From Pseudopithomyces maydicus (taxonomy: Eukaryota > Ascomycota > Dothideomycetes > Pleosporales > Didymosphaeriaceae), in the NCBI GenBank assembly GCA_026873275.1, contig JANTUC010000004.1:1364001-1428000 (forward strand): a stretch of DNA of 64,000 nucleotides. The letters are read 5' to 3'. The position numbers were made by a program, and so were the translations under genes. Positions 1 through 10,497 of the stretch are shown piece by piece. Under the pieces are notes generated by a model that did not search any database, was not told where the DNA came from, and saw only the letters and a program-made list of their open reading frames with translations. Positions within the stretch are counted from its first letter, which is position 1. Each line of letters starts with the position of its first letter.

Positions 1-643
1 TTAATCGGGACACTGATTCTGGTGGACGTCTTTGTCAGTAACTATTCTGTATTTGACAATGCATACTCCTAGGATGATCCGAAAAGACCAATCTCGACTA
101 TGTTTCATCAACTCTCTTGGTGCATCCTCCCTGGCGAATCTTTTACGTTTGGTTTGCCATTTGGTTGCTTTCAATGATTTTTTAACTTGCGAAGTTCACT
201 AAAATATCGATAAAATAGACAACGCCGAAGTTCGCGATATGTATTTCTAATTGTTTCAACATGCAAAGGGGATTTGGAAAGCGTAATAACTGGCCAAGAA
301 AAGGACCAATGATAGTTTCAACCTCCACTGCTTTGCGTTAAGTTCATGGCCCATCTTGCTCGTTTTTTTAAAGGCGTTTTCAAACAGAATTTGGCAATTA
401 ATACCGAAGTCAGTCGATTACTCTAGTGAAATTGCCCAAAAGTAGATTAATGCTTACGAGTTACTTTAAGCGGACCTCTTTACTTCGCTTATACCTAATG
501 CAGTGTGCTCATGACGGGGCGTAGCTACTATGGGGCGTATGTAGCAGGGCATAAGAAATCAGCTGACACCCAAGAGTATAGTGATGAGATTGTTAGCTTC
601 AATGAGTATTTTTGTAGGAGTAACCCGTTCAATTATGATCGAA
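1..643. other. Non-coding left edge
   Basis: AT-rich stretch with no reading frame that resembles a protein. It lies downstream of the minus-strand acyltransferase gene. I see no repeat or RNA gene in it. Confidence 0.5.
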
Positions 644-1777
644 CTAACCGACTCCTGGGATGGAGTCATATATCAATGGGTACCGCCAAGCCGGCACCGT
701 ACAAAAGAAGAACCCCAGGACAAATGCGTGTCCTCCAATCCGTCCAAGCAAGCTTACAATTCCATTCTGGGCACTATTTCGGACATTGGAGTACCGTCCA
801 ATGCCAATGTTGACCCGTTTTAGCACCGTCTCGGCAAGGCAAACACACCAATTGATCAGGAAAAAGCGCAATTCAGCCTCGAGGTACGCCCGGCCGTATA
901 CCACGTGGTTGAGAGCCCCATGGCATGCCGCTGAACAGAGGAAAATCCAGAGAGCCCGAATCCCATTTCTGACCATGGCATTCTGACAAATCCATCGTGG
1001 ATAGTATCCATGATAAGAAATGGAGGGCTGGAGCCGTAAGATTGGAAGGACGTGTAAGCGGTGCCAGAAGGAGCCCCAAAACCGCGATATTGAAATGGCT
1101 TCCGATAGCGACCCAAAAAGTGGAGGCCACTCGGATTCATCGTCCCAGTAAAGCATAGAGACGAAGAGTACGGCGAAGGCATCGTGGGAGATGGTCAGGG
1201 CGAAATATGTTTTCCAGATCCAAAGCGTCGACATGATGAGCCGAAGAATGAGGTCTACTCTTCCCACAGGTGGTACAAGGCCTCGTTTTGCAGGGGAGAA
1301 GTCAGACCGTATGATGCCAAGGGATGCGAGTGTTGGTTTCACCAAGAGTTCAGTCATGCCATGGTTTAAGGCGAGAAGGCCCAGAGTCCGAAGCGTCCTG
1401 CGCATTGCGAAGCTGAGTCGTGGCCTGACGGTGCTATTTTCTGGAGTAATGGTGTTGTAAAAGCGTTCCACTCCACGAAAGTTAGTCCACATGAAGAAAA
1501 CGGTCTTGAGCTCATCGAATGAAGATAATGAGAACCGTCCTAGACTTGTCTCGCCTAGGAGGAGGATTCCTGATGTATGAACCGTCCAACCCAAGAAGAA
1601 CGTCGCTACTTCCGGTGGGAAACTTTGGAGATGTGAAAAACAGAACAGTGCTGCGGCAGTATACAAGAAAGCGTATATCCCCCTAGTGAAACTGTGTTGG
1701 CAGATACCGATTAGGAACAGCATCGTGGACAGCAGAAAGAAGCCCAATGGGCGTAGTACAAAAGCAATTTTCTCCAT
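644..1777 (-). CDS. MBOAT/wax-synthase-like membrane O-acyltransferase
   Basis: Single-exon gene of 377 residues. Hydrophobic segments run through the whole protein, as in the fungal wax-synthase-like branch of the membrane-bound O-acyltransferases (the Tri7/AusQ type that acetylates secondary metabolites). The family motif is seen as FWGSFWHR at residues 233-240, and the likely catalytic histidine is His286 in CSAACHGALN near the last third. The start is the ATG at 1775-1777; the frame extends three codons further but only to a TTG. It sits alone at the window edge, so any biosynthetic cluster it belongs to would lie to the left. The acyl acceptor cannot be read from sequence. Family assignment is fairly firm; a role in secondary metabolism is inference. 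Confidence 0.8.
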   Translation of the reverse strand: MEKIAFVLRPLGFFLLSTMLFLIGICQHSFTRGIYAFLYTAAALFCFSHLQSFPPEVATFFLGWTVHTSGILLLGETSLGRFSLSSFDELKTVFFMWTNFRGVERFYNTITPENSTVRPRLSFAMRRTLRTLGLLALNHGMTELLVKPTLASLGIIRSDFSPAKRGLVPPVGRVDLILRLIMSTLWIWKTYFALTISHDAFAVLFVSMLYWDDESEWPPLFGSLSEAISISRFWGSFWHRLHVLPILRLQPSISYHGYYPRWICQNAMVRNGIRALWIFLCSAACHGALNHVVYGRAYLEAELRFFLINWCVCLAETVLKRVNIGIGRYSNVRNSAQNGIVSLLGRIGGHAFVLGFFFCTVPAWRYPLIYDSIPGVG

Positions 1778-2449
1778 ATGAAACAAATGTGATCAATGTT
1801 CAATGCCAATCAATACCAAATGGCAAGTCTCATAAGTGATTTTATTGCCATTTTACTGTTCCCGATGAGCAGATAGTCAGATCAAGGGATTAGAACCTGG
1901 TACATCCCAAGCCTTGGAAATACCATGTCTAAGAATAAGGAGAGTAGACTCAGCGTAAGACCTGAGCTCGGGAACCAAGACAGCTAGCGCCCATCCATAG
2001 AATATATTTCTGCACGTGGTGGGCATTTGACTGGGGGAAGTGGACCTGGAGGAGCGCCTGATACTACAGAATGCGGAATACTGCTGACACAAAGGTTATC
2101 ATACCCATTCTATTCCATGACATATTGGCTTTTTTTTAACAATCTTACACTCTTGGCGGAGCCGCGGAGTAGTACCAAGATCGGACGATGTTATGTACCG
2201 AGAGACAAGATCGTGATGGTGGCCAAGGTCGAGAAGATGGAGATCGAGCGATGATGGCAATTGAACTGTATAGCCAACCAATATCCAACACACAAGGACC
2301 CTCTCAAAAGGTATATAAATCGTCATTCCATCCCTCCTCAACTCACCGCGAACCTCAGCAAGCTTCAGCCCGACACTCGAAGAAGACCTAGAAACACTTC
2401 TCCAGTACTATCTACATACCTCCCTAACAACCTTCCCCCCTTCTTCGAA
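1778..2449. other. Intergenic region with divergent promoters
   Basis: Separates the minus-strand acyltransferase from the plus-strand secreted-protein gene, so it should hold both promoters. The only clear element is a TATA box near 2312. A T-loop-like stretch near 1890 on the minus strand was considered as a tRNA and rejected. Confidence 0.5.
2312..2320 (+). promoter_or_regulatory. TATA box of the secreted-protein gene
   Basis: TATATAAAT lies about 130 bp upstream of the ATG at 2450 and is followed by a pyrimidine-rich leader. A strong TATA box fits an inducible gene. The role is inferred from position and consensus only. Confidence 0.5.
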
Positions 2450-2999
2450 ATGCCTGTCCCAGTATGGAGTCTCGTCATCACCGCTGCTCTCCCCGGAGTC
2501 TTCACCGCAGTCGGCGAAGTTGTAAAGTGCAAGACGGGCCCCAACCGCTGCCCCGGCGTCAAGCGCGACATGATCCCCAACGAATCTCCCTCCGCCAACC
2601 CCGGATTCGCCCCCTTCTTCTCCCGCGTCGCAAGACGACAGGATCCGGAGCCCGTGGGCCCGTGTGGAATCGCCCAGTTCGAATTCGATCGGTGCCAGGC
2701 GGATGCCTCGGCGATCGTTGTGCAGACGAGTATTCCTGCTCCGGGAGGTATGTTGGGATGGAAAACTCCCATTTTCCCTTGCATGCGGAAAGGAAGGCAA
2801 AAACTAACGATTGAGAACAGTTGCTCAATTTGATAACGTCCCAGCCACTTGTTTGAACCTTGCGACTGCTCTTACTGGAGGATGCGGTGTCGAGGGGCCA
2901 TTCCCGGTGATTTGCGGGTCGGCTTGTGTCAAGTGGGAGGGGTTGACCGAGGCCCAATATGTCGAGTTGGCCGGGTACTTGACTGATGCTGAGGCTTAG
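2450..2999 (+). CDS. Small secreted cysteine-containing protein
   Basis: Two exons, 2450-2747 and 2821-2999, joined across a 73-nt GT-AG intron with a CTAAC branch site, give 158 residues. The N-terminus (MPVPVWSLVITAALPGVF) looks like a signal peptide. The mature part has scattered cysteines (CGIAQ, DRC, ATC, GGCG, VICGSAC) and a hydrophilic middle, with no domain I recognise. Size, secretion signal and cysteine content fit a fungal small secreted protein, possibly host- or environment-facing. The frame is also open upstream of 2450, but this ATG follows the TATA box at a sensible distance and begins the signal peptide. Function unknown. Confidence 0.75.
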
Positions 3000-4057
3000 G
3001 GGGTAGTCATTCTAAGCGTGTCAATGGATGGTATTGGGAGACGAGTTATTCTGGGCTTGTATATATTGCGAGCGGGCGAGGTCTCTTGGGTATTTTCTTA
3101 TCCGTTGACGCACACTCCTTTTGGAAGATATATATATATAGTAAGGTTTGGGGGAGAAAGTAAATATGAAGTAAATTTTGTCGAAGCCTCGATTTTTGCT
3201 CACCAGACGGACTCGCGCTCGATCGAGTTCCTTTCTCATTGGAACTTGAACCTATATTGTCATACCTTGCCATATATACATTGATAGATTCAGCCAGTCA
3301 TTCAATCAATCATCGTCGTGAAGTGCGTGCATTTGTGTTATGCTAGGACCAAGGGTTCAAGGCACGGAGACAAATCACTATATTACGACATATTTAGATG
3401 TCCATCTGCATAACCATACAGAATGGGGGTACAGTTTGTGATGGACCTAGCCCTCTTCGCAATAGTTTACATGCCTCGGTCCTTCTCCCTTCTCCTACTC
3501 CATCCACCAATACACTACACTGCCCTGTTGAGATGCTGCCTTTACACCCCCGGCAAGAATATTTATATGTGAAGTATTGAGACACGAATCAATGCAGCCT
3601 GGGAAACATTGAATGTTGAACGTGAAGAGATTTCCAAGCCAGGGAACATGTACACAGGAAATATTGTGCCATGGAGAAGTTGAGGTGGACCCATGATCGA
3701 GTTTCCTGAGGAGGCGAGGATATGCTGCATTCTTTGGCAAGCCATCTACTTCTCAGCCGACGATGGGAGAGAAAGGCGCTGATAGCGCCACCAGAGCATG
3801 GTACGGACATGACTTGGCTAAAACTGGGCATACCACGCTGCAGAGGGTTGCCCACGCTTCAAACCCCTCGACAGCAGCTGATGTTGCGGTGTCGGCGTAC
3901 TGGACCAGGCGTGGTGGAAGTCGGCGGAGATGGCACAGCAGATGCCCATTGCGGATTTCAAAGCAGAGCATGGATGTACCAGATCTGGTAAGAACATGGC
4001 GTTCGACCTTTCCGCGCTGGGTTGCAAGCTTTGGCCTCTCGACTGCAGGCGTGCAGA
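3000..4057. other. Intergenic region between convergent genes
   Basis: Lies between the 3' ends of the secreted-protein gene and SEN15. It has a short TA dinucleotide run near 3126-3141. Open frames at 3753-4277 are mostly shadows of SEN15 or lack protein character. Nothing else seen. Confidence 0.5.
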
Positions 4058-4621
4058 TCAATTCTGTCTTGGCTTCACGACCCCATCTTGAACGATGTAG
4101 TACACGACAGTGCTGTCCGTGTCCACAGTCGCCAATACCACTCTCTTTGTCTGCCTCCATTTCCCTGCCTTTTCCACGCTCCCATCCTCCTGCGGCGGCA
4201 CCTCGCTGACCCCGTCGAACACTTCGGCCAGCCGTCTCAGAGTCCACTTCTCGCTCAGTCTCGCCGGCAGTATCCACTCGAGCTCAGGTGTTGCCTTGAC
4301 TTCCAGTGCGCCGGTCTCTCCTTCCTTGTTCGGCTTGCGGGCGCGGTCGGCCTCTTTCAGCAGCTCAATCTGCTCGTCTGGGTGGACATAGAGACGGTGC
4401 GGGGGAAGACCGGAGAGCAGGGGCCGCGGAAGGAGCTGCCCTGTGAGAGGCGAGTGGGTGTGAAGGCAAAGGGCGGTCCAGTTGTGCTGGTACTGGAGGT
4501 TGTGCTGTATCTGGAGGGCCAGCGCGTGCAGCGTGGGGTCGTGAGTCTTCGGCGAGGTGGCGGAGGAGATGAGGGATTGGACGGGCGCGGGCTGCGGTGG
4601 CAGCGTATCGGCGTGCGCCAT
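4058..4621 (-). CDS. SEN15: tRNA-splicing endonuclease subunit Sen15
   Basis: Single-exon gene of 187 residues. Sen15 is the small structural subunit of the heterotetrameric tRNA-splicing endonuclease that cuts introns from pre-tRNAs. The Sen15 fold is visible: HPDEQIELL in the middle, LPARLSEKWTLRRLAEVFDG, then a beta-rich C-terminus with STVVYYIVQDGVVKPRQN at the very end. The N-terminal 40 residues are Pro/Ser-rich and precede the conserved LHALALQIQHNLQYQHNW helix. The start is the ATG at 4619-4621; the frame is open further upstream but only to a TTG. No frame break or missing motif is seen. Confidence 0.9.
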   Translation of the reverse strand: MAHADTLPPQPAPVQSLISSATSPKTHDPTLHALALQIQHNLQYQHNWTALCLHTHSPLTGQLLPRPLLSGLPPHRLYVHPDEQIELLKEADRARKPNKEGETGALEVKATPELEWILPARLSEKWTLRRLAEVFDGVSEVPPQEDGSVEKAGKWRQTKRVVLATVDTDSTVVYYIVQDGVVKPRQN

Positions 4622-5548
4622 TGCGGGAGCACTGCTGTTGTTCGGTTGGATGCTTGGAGGGGTGGTGTGAACTTTTGCAGGTGAGGATGAACTGGATTGG
4701 AAAGAGCAACCCTTAGCGAGTGGCTGGACTGGTGCGGGCAAGTCTTGCCGAGCAAGCAGCCAGCGGTTACATCATCGCTCTACATACGTCTCTCCCCTTT
4801 GTTTGCCATGCACTTTCTTGCCGTCTATCCTCCAGGGGTGGAAGTTTCCTTTGTCGTTTTCCTCGCTACTGCTTACCGACTGGTGGCTTTCCAGCTATCC
4901 AGCTACCCAGCGTGAATGGCCACTCATCAGCATGCGGGGGTGATGTGTCGCATGCCCAAGCCGACTCGATCGTTTCACACCCACTCGGGTCCACAGCGCA
5001 TGCTCCAGGGCTGACAGGCCCCTGCCGAGCAGCCGAGGGCCTCTTGTCTGCCGCTCCCATAATGCGCCTGCTGGGGCTGGAGTCGCGGCCGTCGTCGTCA
5101 TGCCATATGGCTCATGCCTCGTGGCCGTCTCTGTCAACTGATGGCGGACAGACGTGGAGCTGCGCGTGGCAGACGAGCACCAACAAGCCACGGCACACCC
5201 TCAGCGCGACACCAGGCGGGGAAACGCCCTCGGCCGGTTTCATGTGCTCTCGACCATGTATAGCTGTCTCCCGCTATGACGCTCGATTGGCCGTGTGTCG
5301 CTGTTTACGGGGTGGAGCGACGTTGCCCTGAGCCCTAGGGGGAAGGAGCCACACCCGCTAGGCCGCGATCGATCACCACCAAAACGAGCAGCCTGCGTTG
5401 AGGCTGTAAGACGCACAAAGCGCCAGCGCCCATCAACTCGGCCCTCGTGCGTTATATCTGTCGACGTCTTCCGGCCCCGTCAGAGCTTTTGGCTCCCACT
5501 GCAACCCTTCCAACCCACCCACGACAGTCCAGCCACTCGCTCACCATC
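4622..5548. other. Divergent promoter region, SEN15 and GPI-type gene
   Basis: GC-rich region of about 0.9 kb between the two divergent starts. Open frames here show no recognisable protein. The last 100 bp are C/T-rich, typical of a fungal core promoter. Confidence 0.5.
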
Positions 5549-6217
5549 ATGTTTGTCCGACCTCTTGCCTGTGCCGTCCTCTTGGTCGCCCGCGTCGCCG
5601 CGCAAGAGTCGGTGCCGACTGCGCCGACCGCGCCCGCCGAGGAGCCTTTCATGACCATCCAGACCTTCCTGCCCACCAGCATCTCGGAGACGGAGGGTGA
5701 GTCGACCTCAGCCTGCCTGGAGGTGTGCGTGGTCGAGCCGTGTACCCAATGTGTGCACTCGCGCCAGCCATCGCAGCGACGGTGCTAACGTCCACTAGGC
5801 CCTCTTACGAACCCGCTGCAGACTGAGACTCCGGTGACGAGCATCCCCCAGCTCACCTTCTGCGATGGCGTCTACACAAACACGCCCTGCATAACCGCGA
5901 CCGGTGTCATGTCGATCCCTCAGGGAGAGACGCCCATCCCGTCGTCGCTGCTTTCCTCCATCGTCTCGTCTGTCGCTGGTGGCTCGTCCGATGCCATTTC
6001 GTCGGCGCCTACCACAACGCCTCCACGAAGCACCTCGCGCGATGGCAGCGTCACCAGACCCATTCCCACAAGTTCGGCCTCTGGCTCAGTCCAGGAAACT
6101 CCGTCTCCGACCCCTGGCGCCGCCCCGTCCGTCACTAGGGGCGACAAGTTTGCCTGGGCCGCCGTCGCCATGTCCGGCTTGTCTGCCACGCTAGGCTTCG
6201 CCTGGGCGCTGCTCTAG
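5549..6217 (+). CDS. Probable GPI-anchored Ser/Thr-rich cell-surface protein
   Basis: Exons 5549-5696 and 5799-6217, joined across a 102-nt intron with GTGAGT donor, CTAAC branch site and TAG acceptor, encode 188 residues. The N-terminus (MFVRPLACAVLLVARVAA) is a signal peptide. The mature part is rich in Thr, Ser and Pro, with two cysteines in TFCDGVYTNTPC, and the C-terminus ends in a hydrophobic tail (WAAVAMSGLSATLGFAWALL) after a short polar stretch, the usual layout of a GPI attachment signal. It is probably a heavily O-glycosylated wall or plasma-membrane protein. No enzymatic domain is seen. Surface location is well supported; function is unknown. Confidence 0.8.
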
Positions 6218-6844
6218 ATCATCTGGATTCGCCTTTTCTTTCTGCATAGTTAACGGAGTTGGAAATCAAGAATGCATGCCGACGGCAGACACTGCCAGGG
6301 AAATCGGATGGCTCAAGTAATCATAGTACCTATATGTATATAGCGTAAAAATCAGGATATGCCGTAAGACGCATAGGCAATCTCCCGTGTGCCCCACGCG
6401 TCCGTAAATTCTCCGGGCAGCAAGTAGCCTAACGGCTCTTACCCACCCCAGCCCTGGCCCACGCCGCCCGCCCTGCATTGAACATTCATACTGTACCTGT
6501 TTACACACGCCTCGAACCAAGATCCTTCGTCCTACCGTACGACAATCTGCTCGCGCAGGCGACATGGCACCTGCTATCCAATGGCCCAGCCCAGGATGCC
6601 GCCAAGTGCCGCGCCACACCTCGCAAGCCTAGCCTTGCGAGGTTGACGTGCGCCACGGCAGTGCTCCTGCAGCTAAGGCCGTATGCGCGTACGCATTCGT
6701 TCATGCTCGTTTACGCCCATCGACTCGCTCGAATACGCGGCCCTGCAGATACATATCTACGTACACATCTCACCACCACGCCGGCCGGCATAGGCCCTCT
6801 CGCCTCTCTTTTTGTCTTCTCACCATCGCCAACCACCCAGAACC
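6218..6844. other. Intergenic region
   Basis: 3' flank of the GPI-type gene and promoter of the DUF2985 gene. Long frames here are GC-driven shadows. A C/T-rich stretch ends just before the ATG at 6845. Confidence 0.5.
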
Positions 6845-8424
6845 ATGCCATCCTCCGAACAAGCAACCCCCACCCCCGTCCCCTTTCCGCACCCCGAATC
6901 AGCCCACGCCTCCCCGGATGCGCCCTCGACCGCGACACCGGATGCCCCTACAAAGCGCACGCGCACATCGACCAATGCTTCGACCACGAGCGTCGCGGGC
7001 CGTCTGAGGTCCGCGAGCATAAAGGCTATGGAGGCGTCGCCGCCGCCGGGCATGTGGGCGGCGACGGGGAGTGTGACGGCCAAGGCGCCGACGTTGGCAG
7101 ATATTCGAGGGGGGTCCTTCAGTGAGACGGGATGGAAGGGGAGCCGCAGCGCTTCAAGGCGGAACGACGGGGGAGCGAGGGTGCAAGTCGGTCGATGAAC
7201 AGTGCGAAGAGGACGAGCTCATCGGATAAGCTGAAGGCTCAAGGAGGGCAGCAGCAGGAAGGCGAATTGTTTCCCACCGTAACAGAAGAGGAGGGTGCCG
7301 GTCATGTGCAGCAGGAAGAAGGGAGTAGCCAGGTTGCAGAGCAGCTGCCGAGATATGGGGGGCAGGAGAAAGAGCAAGTCAAGGGCAGCATGAATATCAA
7401 GGAGAAAGAAGGCTTGCAGCAGGTACGTTTGCTTTGCGCTCTTCGCTATAGCAGTCGGTTCCCCTGTAGGACAACGCTACGCAGACGACCGCCCGACCAT
7501 TATACTATACGATCTCCAGTGGCGTAGCATCACTACACTGCCACGACAGAACAGCCTCAATGCAGTGGCAACAGCGACTCAAGTGCACCGGCTGACATGC
7601 AACAGTACGCCAACGGCTACGTGCCTCCTCCAAAGCTCCCCTGGACCACGTCGACCGTCATTGGGCTCAAGGCCTTCTGGAAGTGGTTCCTCACCATCCC
7701 CGGCTTCCTCATCACATTATACGGACTGAATGTGGTGGCTTGGGGCGGCATGCTTTTCCTGCTCCTCTGCAACGCCGCGCCCGCCATGTGTACACCTGAC
7801 TGCGACGACATCCAGTCACCCCGCCGAATATGGGTCGAGATCGACTCGCAGATCCTCAACGCCCTCTTCTGCGTCACTGGCTTCGGGCTTGCGCCATGGC
7901 GCTTCCGCGATCTATATTGGCTGGGCATCTGGCGGCTCGGTGGTACGACCACGCGCAAGCAAACTGGCATGCGCCGCCTCGCAGGCATACATCGCGGGTG
8001 GTTTCGTCTTCCCGGCTCAGATCTTCTGCCAGAGCATGCGAATGGTGGAACGGTTGACCCTATGGATCCAGCCGTACCGATCCCAGCAGGGAAAACGCCG
8101 GACGCCCCGCCGACAGGTACCCGGGCGCCACCGACCAAGGGTTGGAAGATGGATTTTGTCGTGTGGATGAACGTGTGGAATACCTTTTTCCAGATCGTGC
8201 TGTGCTTCTACATGTGGCACTACAACCGATACGACCGCCCATCGTGGGCGACCGGTCTGTTTGTTGCGCTCGGCTGCATCGTCGCAGGCGTCGGAGGCAT
8301 CATGATGTTTGTGGAGGGCAAGGCTGTGAAGAAGGTCGAGGGAGTACCCATGCCAGTGGGCGGATACCCGGGTATGCCAAAGTCGCACGACGCTGAGGCT
8401 CAGCCCCTCCAGTCAGGCAGGTAG
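6845..8424 (+). CDS. DUF2985-family integral membrane protein, frame broken in exon 1
   Basis: Exon 1 (6845-7422) encodes a Ser/Thr/Pro-rich, low-complexity cytosolic-looking N-terminus. Exon 2 (7606-8424) encodes the conserved membrane part, with hydrophobic segments around ITLYGLNVVAWGGMLFLLLC, then ILNALFCVTGFGLAPWRFRD, and two more near the end (FFQIVLCFYMWHY and LFVALGCIVAGVGGIMMFV). This matches fungal DUF2985 proteins of unknown function. The 183-nt intron has a CTGAC branch and CAG acceptor and joins in phase. Exon 1 does not read through: the frame jumps by one base at the G run 7138-7141, after GSFSETGWKG and before QRFKAERRGSEG. One extra G would reconnect it to about 465 residues, so this is a consensus error or a recent break. 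Confidence 0.75.
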
Positions 8425-9042
8425 CGCAGCAAAAGCCATGCTTTTCCGCCACAGTCATGATGATGATCACTGCTTGGCCCAAAATGGCCTTCATCGTCGG
8501 CTTTTGTCATTGGTGCGGAACGTACTTCCCACCTCTTGGCGTGCTCGCATGGAGGCGAACGCAACCTCTTGGTGGGGGCATTCACGTCTTGTTTACGTCG
8601 CATAATTGATACCCAAATACATTTGCACATGTCTTCTACGACGTCTTACATCACCGTGTCAGTATGATCTACATGTTTCGATCCACATTCTAGAACACGA
8701 ACGATCAGTGGTTCGCCATGCATGTATCTGTGTAAGCGTGCATGGCAATTGCGCATGGGACTTCGGAAACCGGCATGAACACTCACAGCCAAGCTCACCG
8801 GTAGGCCCGGTGCGGTACAGAACGGTGCTCACAAGGTCTCACGCGGGCGGCAATGACGTACACAGAGAAGGAGTCATCTCCTCCTCGGCCACGAGAGAGA
8901 CCGAAACACCATGTTTATTAAGGCTGTAGGTCCCTTGCCTGACTTCGCCGACGATTCTTCTCGCCTTATATCATCACCGCACACCTCACAGATCTGGACC
9001 TCATAGTACTCGACAGCATCACATTTGCCCTTGCAGAAAGAC
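8425..9042. other. Intergenic region
   Basis: 3' flank of the DUF2985 gene and promoter of the glycine-zipper gene. No coding signal or repeat seen. Confidence 0.5.
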
Positions 9043-10077
9043 ATGGCAGCCACAGAATACTACATGGGCACGGCGGCCGCCCAGCAAATGGCAGGCCACC
9101 AGAGACCACCCTCCTACGAACTCCCAACGCAACACCACCTCACACATCCGTACCCGCAACCACCGACACAACTTCAGCCATCCTCCAACAACCCGCCATC
9201 CTATACACCCTACCCCTCGCAACCGCCTCAGCACCAACTTCAACTTCACCCTCCGCAAGGCTACCCTCCTCCGCCGCCACCACAGCAGCAACAGCATCAA
9301 CAGCAACAACCCTACTTCCCTCCACCTCCAACATCGTCCTCCCAGCACCTAGGCGCCCCACTCCAACCCTACCGCTCACACTCCCAACCGCCCGCCCCCC
9401 GTGTCCGCTTCGCCTCGACAGACGAGTACGCCTCTGACTCGGGCCGTTCCTACGCCTCAGACGACAAAAGCCCGCGCAGACGCCACAAGCGAAGACACCA
9501 CCACCATCGTCGTCACCGGTCATCCGACGACCGCGCCACTTCGGATAGAAGCTACGACGACAGGGGCTACGACGATTGCAGCTATGACGACCGCCACAGG
9601 TCTCACAAGAGCAACCACCACAAAACGCCCCACAAAGACCGCGACACCTTCCTCGGTGCCGGCGTCGGCGGCGTCATCGGCGATGCGATATTTCCCGGTC
9701 TGGGCACCGTAGGAGGACTATTACTCGGTGGATACGGGGGCAGGAAGAGAGCCGTGAGAAAGGAGAGAAAGATGACAAGGTATAGCGAGGACGATGACGT
9801 AGCGTTGGGCAGGAGGGATAAGTATGGGGAGGATTATGAAGAGAGGAGGGAGAGGTATCCCGCGGATTATAGGAGTGATTTTGACAATGAGAGGTTGGCT
9901 GGGGAGAAGAGGGGAAGGAGGGAGGAGAGGTACGGTGGATGTGGGGGTCATGATGGGTATGGTGGAGAGGAAAGGGAGGGTTATATGGATGTGGATGGGG
10001 AGGGGGGAAGAAGGAGGGGAGGAAGTGGGTGGGATGAGGGGAGCGGGACGTATAAGAAGGGGGTGGCGGTGAGGTAG
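9043..10077 (+). CDS. Gln/Pro-rich protein with glycine-zipper segment
   Basis: Single exon, 344 residues from the ATG at 9043; the frame is open 18 bp upstream but only to a TTG. Residues 1 to about 120 are rich in Gln, Pro, Tyr and His with poly-Pro and poly-Gln runs. Next comes a basic His/Arg block (RRRHKRRHHHHRRHRSS) and Tyr-Asp-Asp repeats. Around residues 200-235 there is a glycine-zipper-like hydrophobic hairpin (FLGAGVGGVIGDAIFPGLG then GGLLLGGYGG). The rest is a charged Arg/Glu/Gly-rich tail. Glycine zippers pack helices in membranes or oligomers. The disordered flanks suggest a scaffold or a membrane-associated assembly, but function is unknown. The tail is unusually purine-rich. 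Confidence 0.75.
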   Translation: MAATEYYMGTAAAQQMAGHQRPPSYELPTQHHLTHPYPQPPTQLQPSSNNPPSYTPYPSQPPQHQLQLHPPQGYPPPPPPQQQQHQQQQPYFPPPPTSSSQHLGAPLQPYRSHSQPPAPRVRFASTDEYASDSGRSYASDDKSPRRRHKRRHHHHRRHRSSDDRATSDRSYDDRGYDDCSYDDRHRSHKSNHHKTPHKDRDTFLGAGVGGVIGDAIFPGLGTVGGLLLGGYGGRKRAVRKERKMTRYSEDDDVALGRRDKYGEDYEERRERYPADYRSDFDNERLAGEKRGRREERYGGCGGHDGYGGEEREGYMDVDGEGGRRRGGSGWDEGSGTYKKGVAVR

Positions 10078-10497
10078 ACATTGAAGGTTGGGGAATTTAT
10101 GAGATAGTTTGCGTAAACCAGGGTATGGAACAATGCCGATATGAATAGTTTACGAAATTTCTAACGCTTACGCAACTATACTGCACTACTGCATTTCTGT
10201 GGTATGGGTGATGCACAGTACTGTTTGTTAGAAGTATGGAGCCGAGGCTACAATATGCCAACCGATTCTTGCCTCTGTGTTATCCTTTTTTCGTATTGTA
10301 TCTGCACCTTTGCGTTGACCAATCACTTTCCATCATCGTATACCCAGTTCACAACTTCCCGCAACCCAATGTCCCTCTACAACAGCACACTCAGATCCAA
10401 ACCCAGACCGCACACCCTTATCTTAATTTTCATCACATCCGCATGCATGTCGCCTCACTCGCCTCACTCCCCACTCCTCCCCCTCAACTCTCCCTTC
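10078..10497. other. Intergenic region between convergent genes
   Basis: Between the stop codons of the glycine-zipper gene and the minus-strand secreted-protein gene. Nothing recognisable. Confidence 0.5.

Noticed and set aside
1860..1960. T-loop-like GGTTCTAATCC on the minus strand, possible tRNA or tRNA-derived repeat
   Set aside because: No matching D arm, anticodon stem or acceptor stem could be paired by eye.
3753..4277. Open frames on both strands partly over SEN15
   Set aside because: Composition-driven frames; SEN15 is the clearly conserved gene here.
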